Source: Acidobacteriota bacterium
GTDB lineage: Bacteria; Acidobacteriota; Thermoanaerobaculia; Multivoradales; JAGPDF01
Length of the DNA stretch: 64,000 bases
Reading direction: 5' to 3'
Assembly: GCA_014584695.1 (NCBI GenBank)
Contig: JACTMI010000004.1
Coordinates: forward strand, 62,001-126,000
A program made the translations under genes and the position numbers. Below the pieces are notes generated by a model. That model saw only the letters and a list, made by a program, of their open reading frames with translations. It ran no database searches and was not told the DNA's origin. This document shows, piece after piece, positions 59,533 through 64,000 of this stretch (position 1 is the first letter of the stretch; the number at the start of each line of letters is the position of its first letter).

Positions 59533-61179
59533 TCAGGGCCGCACTGGAGGCGGCCGTCGCCACCACCGCGACAGGTTGAACAGCGCCGACAGCGCGTTGG
59601 GTTCGACGTCGGCCAGCTCGCGCCGCGCCGCGGCCAGACGGCGGGGCTCCCAGAGGAAGGTGTAGGGCTGCTGTTCGTGGAGGATCTCCTGGATCCGCTT
59701 GAACAGCGGCTTGGCGGCCGCGAGGTCGGGCTCCCGCCGGACCGCGTCGATCAGGCGGTCGAGCTCGGCGTCGGCGATCGCGCCGAAGTTGTAGCCGCCA
59801 TCGGCCTGGCTCGAATGGAAATAGGGGCGGAGATCGAGCGTCGTGTCGATCGCCCAGCCGGAGAGGGTGGCGTCGAAATCGTGCGCGATGTTGCGCTCGG
59901 TCAGGGTGTGGATCTCGAGCGTGCGCGGTATCGCCTCGATGCCGATCCGGCGCAGCTGTTCCTGGATCAGGACCAGGGCATCGGTGCGCACCCGGTTCGA
60001 GGTGTTGGTGGAGAGCTCGAAGCGGAAGGGCTTGCCCTCTCGCTCGAGCACGCCGCCGGCGCCGGCGCGGAAGCCGCGCGATTCGAGCAACCGCTTCGCT
60101 TCGCGCGGGTCGTAGGGCCAGGGAGCGAGACCGCGATGATGCGCCCAGATGTGAGCCGGGATCGGCCCCAGGGCGACCCGGGCGCGCCCCTTCCAGAGGG
60201 TGTCGACGAGCTGCTGGCGGTCGATCGCCAGGGTCAGCGCGCGCCGGACGACCGGATCGTCGAACGGCGGCCGCAGGGTGTTCCAGCAGATGTAGTCGTA
60301 CTGACGCCCGTCGTAGACGATCAGCTCGAGGGCGGGTGAGGCGGTGACCCGGTCGGCCTGGTCGGCGGCGACCATCGGCAGGAAATCGAGCGCGCCGGCC
60401 ACGAGCTGCTCGACTTGCGAGACGGGGTCCGGCACGATCCGGAAGCGGACGCGATCGAGCCGCGGCAGCTCCGGGTCGAAATAGCTGTCGTTGCGCGCCA
60501 GCAGGACCTCCTGCCCCGGCCGCCACTCGGCGAGGGTGAACGGCCCCGAGACGACGAGGTTGCGCCGGAACCAGTCGGGGTCCTCGCGCCAGCGCTCGAA
60601 CGGCAGCTCCGACCAGCGGTGCCGCGGCAGGATCTTGCCGTCGTTGGCGTCCACGACCTGATAGGGATAGACCTCGGTGAAATGGAAGCGAACGGTGTGG
60701 GGATCCACCACCTCGACGTCGCGGATGGCGTCCTTGGAATCGGCGTAGGCCCAGCCGATGGCGGGGTGGACTTGCGCCTGCCAGGTGAAGCGGACGTCCT
60801 CGGCGGTGATGGCAACGCCGTCGCTCCAGCGGGCTTCGGGGCGCAGGTGAAACGTCAGCGTGCGCCGGTCCTCGGAGAGTTCCCATCGCTGGGCGAGCGC
60901 CGGGGCGAAAGTGGGCGGGTGGTCCTGGAAGTCCGCCTGCTCCCGCAGCAATTCCAGGAAGAGCTGGTCGAGGACGTCGGTGGTGAATCCCACCCGGGAG
61001 GAGACGAGCTCGTTGACGCCGGCCAGATCGGCGGTCGTCGCCACGGTCACCTCGCCGCCGCGGCGCGGCGTCTCCGCCGTCGGCCGCGGCGCGGCGGGGA
61101 CGGCGCTCTCCCGTCCGCAGCCGGCCGTGAGGGCCAGCGCGAGCGCGAGCATCGCGGCCGGGCGGAGGCGTTGCGGCAT
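59533..61179 (-). CDS. Peptide-binding lipoprotein of an ABC transporter (SBP family 5)
   Basis: 548 residues from MPQRLRPAAMLALALALTAGC; the lipobox LTAGC anchors it. The family-5 fold shows in LAQRWELSEDRRTLTFHLRPEARWSDG, DVRFTWQAQVHPA, AIDRQQLVDTLWKG and LRRIGIEAIPRTLEI. It captures oligopeptides or other solutes for the OppB/OppC-like permeases. A TAGCAT box (61194-61199, minus strand) lies 14 nt before the ATG, directly after the hsp20 terminator. Confidence 0.9.
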   Translation of the reverse strand: MPQRLRPAAMLALALALTAGCGRESAVPAAPRPTAETPRRGGEVTVATTADLAGVNELVSSRVGFTTDVLDQLFLELLREQADFQDHPPTFAPALAQRWELSEDRRTLTFHLRPEARWSDGVAITAEDVRFTWQAQVHPAIGWAYADSKDAIRDVEVVDPHTVRFHFTEVYPYQVVDANDGKILPRHRWSELPFERWREDPDWFRRNLVVSGPFTLAEWRPGQEVLLARNDSYFDPELPRLDRVRFRIVPDPVSQVEQLVAGALDFLPMVAADQADRVTASPALELIVYDGRQYDYICWNTLRPPFDDPVVRRALTLAIDRQQLVDTLWKGRARVALGPIPAHIWAHHRGLAPWPYDPREAKRLLESRGFRAGAGGVLEREGKPFRFELSTNTSNRVRTDALVLIQEQLRRIGIEAIPRTLEIHTLTERNIAHDFDATLSGWAIDTTLDLRPYFHSSQADGGYNFGAIADAELDRLIDAVRREPDLAAAKPLFKRIQEILHEQQPYTFLWEPRRLAAARRELADVEPNALSALFNLSRWWRRPPPVRP

Positions 61180-61212
61180 GGGATCTCTCGCCCATGCTAG
61201 GGAAATGGGCCG

Positions 61213-61244
61213 CAAAAGAAAAGCGGGAGCCCGCGGGCTCCCGC
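61213..61244 (-). terminator. Rho-independent terminator of hsp20
   Basis: On the minus strand GCGGGAGCCC-GC-GGGCTCCCGC (perfect 10 bp arms) is followed by TTTTCTTTTG. It begins 38 nt after the hsp20 stop. Confidence 0.9.
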
Positions 61245-61282
61245 CGTTCGACTGCCGCCGCGCGCGCGGCGGCGCCACCGCC

Positions 61283-61735
61283 TCAGCGGATGGCGATCTT
61301 GCGCGGCTTCGACTCCTCGACCTTCGGCAGCGTGATGGTCAGCACGCCGTCGGTGAAGCTCGCCTCGACCTTGTCGGTGCGCACGTTGGCGGGCAGCGTG
61401 AAGGAGCGGGTGAACTCGCCGTAGCTGCGCTCCATGCGGTGGAAGGTCTCCTCCTTGACCTCTTTCTCGAAGCGCCGCTCGCCCGACAGGCTCAGCACGT
61501 TGTTCTCGAGCGTGATGTTCACGTTGTCCTTGGTCAGTCCGGGCAACTCCGCCGAGAGCACCAGGGCGTCGGCGGTCTCGCGGATGTCGACCGCGGGCAT
61601 CCAGCGCCGCGCGGAAACTTCCTCGGTGGTCTGGGGCACGCCCCAGAGGTCGCCCAGCATCTGGTTGAAGAGCCGGTCGACCCGGCCACGCAGGAGGTCG
61701 GTCTCGGGGTTCCAACGAATCAATCCGGTGGTCAT
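61283..61735 (-). CDS. Hsp20 / alpha-crystallin small heat-shock protein
   Basis: 150 residues; AAGGAGGAG precedes the ATG. The alpha-crystallin domain (about 42-140) has WMPAVDIRETADALVLSAEL, PGLTKDNVNITLENNVLSLSG, and YGEFTRSFTLPANVRTDKVEA with DGVLTITLPK. The C-terminal IxI-like motif is IAI in PRKIAIR. An ATP-independent holdase. It is divergent from a histidine kinase; its own promoter lies in an AT-rich stretch (see below). Confidence 0.96.
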   Translation of the reverse strand: MTTGLIRWNPETDLLRGRVDRLFNQMLGDLWGVPQTTEEVSARRWMPAVDIRETADALVLSAELPGLTKDNVNITLENNVLSLSGERRFEKEVKEETFHRMERSYGEFTRSFTLPANVRTDKVEASFTDGVLTITLPKVEESKPRKIAIR

Positions 61736-61926
61736 GGCTTCGCTCCTCCTTGAGGGATCCTCGGCCGCCGGCCCGTCCGGCGCCGTCATGAGTGGATAAC
61801 GCTAAGGGTTCGACGGCTATTCCCAGATTCGGAGTAAATCTTAGTGTATTAATGTCAGATATTGTAAAGCACTGACCAGGAACGCTTTGTGCTGGCCCGA
61901 GAGACGGAGGTGCTATTCTGACGGCC
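61736..61926. promoter_or_regulatory. AT-rich divergent promoter region (hsp20 / histidine kinase)
   Basis: The stretch 61800-61870 is markedly AT-richer than the window. On the minus strand TTTACA ... TAAGAT (19 bp apart) could promote hsp20; on the plus strand TATTCT (61914-61919) ends 7 nt before the kinase ATG. I saw no CIRCE repeat and no sigma-32 promoter. Confidence 0.4.
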
Positions 61927-63312
61927 ATGCCGCTCGCCCGGACGCGACCGAGATCCCGGCGGTTCTGGATCTGGGCCGTCCTGTTCGGGCTCTTCGTCCT
62001 CTGTGACATCGCGCTGTTCGCGTGGTTGATCTTCCGCTCCCTGTCGCAACGGGAGCTCGATCGCGTGCTGCTCGAGACGCAGCAGGAGGCGCACGACCTC
62101 GCCGGGCAGATCGAGCGCGGCGCCCTGCGCTCCGGCGGCGACCTCTACACCGCCGTCTCGCTCGAGCAGGAGACGCTGACCTACATCGACTCGGTCCTGC
62201 GCCAGCGCCAGGTCGTGCACACCCTCGAGGTCACCGACCGCGACGGCGCGTTGGTCATGAAGCGGCGGACCGAGGGGGAGATGGCCGAACCGGGCGTGGC
62301 CACGATGCGTCCGACGGAGCTGCGACCGTCGGCGCCGCGGGTCGAAACCCGGACCATCGAACGCCAGGAGAGCCGTCAGATCGCGCTCCCTGACGAGGCT
62401 CTGACCTCGCTCGACGTGACGGTGCCGATCGGCGAGCTGGGCTCGCTCCGGATCGGCCTGTCGGCGTTCGAGCTGGAGCGCCGAATCGAGCTGCTGCGCC
62501 TCGACCTGGTCCGGCAGGCGGGTCTGCTGGGCGGCATCACCATGGGATTGATCGCGGCCGCGGTGCTGCTCATCTCGGTTCTGGTCCGACGGGCCGAGAG
62601 GTTCGAGGCGCAGGCGGCCGAGGCCGAGCGGCTGGCCTACCTGGGCACCCTGGCGGCCGGGCTGGCGCACGAGATCCGCAATCCCCTGAACTCGCTGTCG
62701 CTCAACATGCAGATGCTCGAGGAGGACCTGGCGAGCCCGGCGAGCCAGGCCACGAACCAGCGGCTGCTGGCGATCACCCACGCCGAGCTGTCGCGGCTCG
62801 AGCGGCTGGTGAGCGATTTTCTCGCCTACGCGCGCCCCCGGCCGCTCCGGCCCAAGCCCCTGCCCGCGGCCGCGATGCTGCAATCGGTGCGCGAGGTCCT
62901 GGCCGGGCAAGTGGCGTCGCGCCGCGCCGAGCTGACGCTCGACGACCAGAGCGGCGGCGCCTGCGTCCAGGTCGACGCCGAGCAGATGCAGCAGGTGCTG
63001 ATCAACCTGGTCCAGAACGCGCTCGCGGCGACGGAGGGGACCGGGCGGCCACCCCGCGTCGACCTGCGCGTGCGCCGAGCCGGTCCGCGCGTCGAGATCG
63101 AAGTCGAGGACAACGGCGGCGGTATCGCGGAAAGTGACCGGCCGCGGGTCTTCGAGCTCTTCTTCTCCACGCGCAAGGGGGGCACGGGCCTCGGGCTGGC
63201 GATCGCCGAGCGGATCGTCACCGCCCACGGCGGGCACCTCGAGCTCGAGAGTGAGGTCGGCTACGGCACCCGCTTCAAGGTCTCGCTGCCGCTGGCGGTG
63301 CCGGCGCCGTAG
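61927..63312 (+). CDS. Membrane sensor histidine kinase, NtrB-like
   Basis: 461 residues. TM1 (FWIWAVLFGLFVLCDIALFAWLIF), a ~150 residue periplasmic sensor, TM2 (GLLGGITMGLIAAAVLLISVLV), then the H-box LAAGLAHEIRNPLNSLSLN and the ATPase domain with INLVQNALAA (N), VEDNGGGI (G1), and GGTGLGLAIAERIV (G2). The wording is that of the NtrB/ZraS group that pairs with sigma-54 activators. No response regulator follows; the next gene is convergent and overlaps it by 52 bp, so this is an orphan kinase in the window. Confidence 0.92.
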   Translation: MPLARTRPRSRRFWIWAVLFGLFVLCDIALFAWLIFRSLSQRELDRVLLETQQEAHDLAGQIERGALRSGGDLYTAVSLEQETLTYIDSVLRQRQVVHTLEVTDRDGALVMKRRTEGEMAEPGVATMRPTELRPSAPRVETRTIERQESRQIALPDEALTSLDVTVPIGELGSLRIGLSAFELERRIELLRLDLVRQAGLLGGITMGLIAAAVLLISVLVRRAERFEAQAAEAERLAYLGTLAAGLAHEIRNPLNSLSLNMQMLEEDLASPASQATNQRLLAITHAELSRLERLVSDFLAYARPRPLRPKPLPAAAMLQSVREVLAGQVASRRAELTLDDQSGGACVQVDAEQMQQVLINLVQNALAATEGTGRPPRVDLRVRRAGPRVEIEVEDNGGGIAESDRPRVFELFFSTRKGGTGLGLAIAERIVTAHGGHLELESEVGYGTRFKVSLPLAVPAP

Positions 63313-63737
63313 GCGCGCATGCCCGCGACCAGCGCGGCGAGGTCGGCGGGCCAACCGAGCAGCAGCCGGCCGTCCGCGCCCTGCACCACCTGCGCGGTGC
63401 GGGCGGTGGCCACCAGGCGGCCGTCCGCGACGCGAGTCAGTCGGTACCGGAAGGCCAGCACCTTGCGGGGATCCGGCGCGGGCAGCACCTCGACCTCGAC
63501 CAGGTCGCCGAAGCGGAGCGCCTGGCGAAAGTCGAGCGCCAGCTCGAGCATCGGCAGGCGGATGCCGCGGGCCAGGAACGCCTCGGTGTCGAAATCGAAG
63601 TGCGCAGCGAAGCGATGCCGCGCCACCTCCAGCCAGTCGACATAGTGGCCGTGCCAGGCCACGCCGTAGGCATCGACCTCCCGGAAGCGAACCTCGATCC
63701 GGACGCGGTGCGGTGGCAGAAGGCCATCGGCGGGCAT
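63261..63737 (-). CDS. Acyl-CoA thioesterase, YbgC/FadM-type (4HBT hot-dog fold)
   Basis: 158 residues. The active-site segment is EVDAYGVAWHGHYVDWLEVARHRF with Asp22. LARGIRLPMLELALDFRQALRFGDLVEVE and YRLTRVADGRLVATARTAQV complete the fold. Substrate likely a short acyl- or hydroxybenzoyl-type CoA. Its last ~17 codons overlap the kinase gene by 52 bp. It starts 3 bp after the zinc-ribbon gene stop and shares its mRNA. Confidence 0.88.
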   Translation of the reverse strand: MPADGLLPPHRVRIEVRFREVDAYGVAWHGHYVDWLEVARHRFAAHFDFDTEAFLARGIRLPMLELALDFRQALRFGDLVEVEVLPAPDPRKVLAFRYRLTRVADGRLVATARTAQVVQGADGRLLLGWPADLAALVAGMRAYGAGTASGSETLKRVP

Positions 63738-63740
63738 CCG

Positions 63741-63911
63741 TCAATCCCGCTCGGCGGTGATGGCGTCGAAATCTTCCTCGGTGACGAACTGGTCGGGCTC
63801 GTCGTTGCCGCACACGTTGCAGAAGGCCTCCTCGACCCCTTCGTCCCCCCACTCGAACGTGTAGCAGGGCGACTCGCAGTTGAGGCAGATCAGGAAGTCC
63901 GGCGTCGCCAT
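63741..63911 (-). CDS. CPXCG-type small cysteine-rich zinc-ribbon protein
   Basis: 56 residues (MATPDFLICLNCESPCYTF to ITAERD); a GAGGAGGT site is 4 nt before the ATG. Cys pairs CLNC and CNVC with an intervening acidic loop form a zinc ribbon; an acidic C-terminus (DQFVTEEDFDA) follows. Similar short proteins occur widely in Proteobacteria and Acidobacteriota and have no known role. Confidence 0.7.
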   Translation of the reverse strand: MATPDFLICLNCESPCYTFEWGDEGVEEAFCNVCGNDEPDQFVTEEDFDAITAERD

Positions 63912-63914
63912 CGT

Positions 63915-64000
63915 TCACCTCCTCGAGCGGCTGCCACGGTCGCGATCCTGCGCCGGTCGGGGCTCCTCGGGCAAGGGGAAGGCGGCGCGGAACTGGTCGA
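63915..64000 (-). CDS. C-terminal end of a gene reaching beyond the window
   Basis: The minus strand ends DQFRAAFPLPEEPRPAQDRD then RGSRSRR and TGA at 63915, 4 bp before the zinc-ribbon ATG. Only ~28 residues are visible, Arg/Pro-rich; no family can be named. It might belong to the same operon. Confidence 0.35.
   Translation of the reverse strand, partial: DQFRAAFPLPEEPRPAQDRDRGSRSRR

Noticed and set aside
61855-63918. Long minus-strand open frame opposite the histidine kinase
   Set aside because: It is antisense to a kinase with complete H, N, G1 and G2 boxes and shows only Arg/Gln/Leu-rich filler.

Overview
The window is a GC-rich (about 70 % by eye) chromosomal segment with dense, mostly short-operon coding. 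The cell plan is Gram-negative: OmpA-type lipoprotein, SurA-like chaperone, periplasmic adaptor and solute-binding lipoprotein. The secreted repertoire (GWxTD-type protein, VWFA-related protein, DUF1501/DUF1800 pair, an IPTL-CTERM protein and a recurring ~100-residue C-terminal secreted domain) together with a B12-dependent ribonucleotide reductase points to Acidobacteriota, most likely a Thermoanaerobaculia-like lineage. That assignment is inference from gene families; no rRNA or tRNA gene was seen.

Left third (1-25.6 kb): a truncated GWxTD-domain protein; a cysteine desulfurase-mnmA pair for tRNA thiolation; rsmI; ada; a SurA-N protein; a two-polypeptide NAD synthetase (nitrilase-type subunit plus nadE); a first VapBC module; a three-gene secreted-protein operon (DUF1800, DUF1501, and a polyglycine-hinged secreted protein); the glycine cleavage operon gcvT-gcvH-gcvP with a trailing membrane protein; a LOG-family protein, a small zincin and acetoacetyl-CoA synthetase; then an unusual ~0.9 kb non-coding zone with three kinds of repeat; then ychF.

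Middle third (25.7-44.5 kb): a GldA/F/G-like ABC cluster ending in a DUF4340 protein; a secreted esterase; an HTH regulator that appears to have lost its WYL core domain, with a perfect operator-like palindrome upstream; a tiny secreted cysteine peptide coupled to a secreted protein of unknown function; a serine hydrolase; a TPR-GGDEF membrane protein; an IPTL-CTERM protein; and a second VapBC module lying between broken gene ends (a mutase C-terminus and a serine-hydrolase C-terminus). Two B12-dependent enzymes, an acyl-CoA mutase large subunit and NrdJ, are divergently transcribed from one intergenic region. A 23-residue Lys/Ala peptide gene follows nrdJ.

Right third (44.6-64 kb): TlpA-like and SprT-like proteins; a duplicated palindromic repeat element; an OmpA-type lipoprotein and a VWFA-related protein; an operon of an archaeal-type GAPDH homologue, an MBL-fold hydrolase and an RlmD/TrmA-type methyltransferase with a Gly/Arg-rich tail; a haem-binding protein with a possible upstream leader ORF; a MacAB-like efflux operon; an oppABC-like peptide importer operon ending in queA; hsp20; a NtrB-like histidine kinase; a thioesterase and a small zinc-ribbon protein.

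A feature of the whole window is a TAnnnT hexamer 6-10 nt upstream of many start codons that have no room for a Shine-Dalgarno site, which suggests widespread leaderless transcription. Many operons use 1- or 4-base stop/start overlaps (ATGA, GTGA, TTGA, TGATG).
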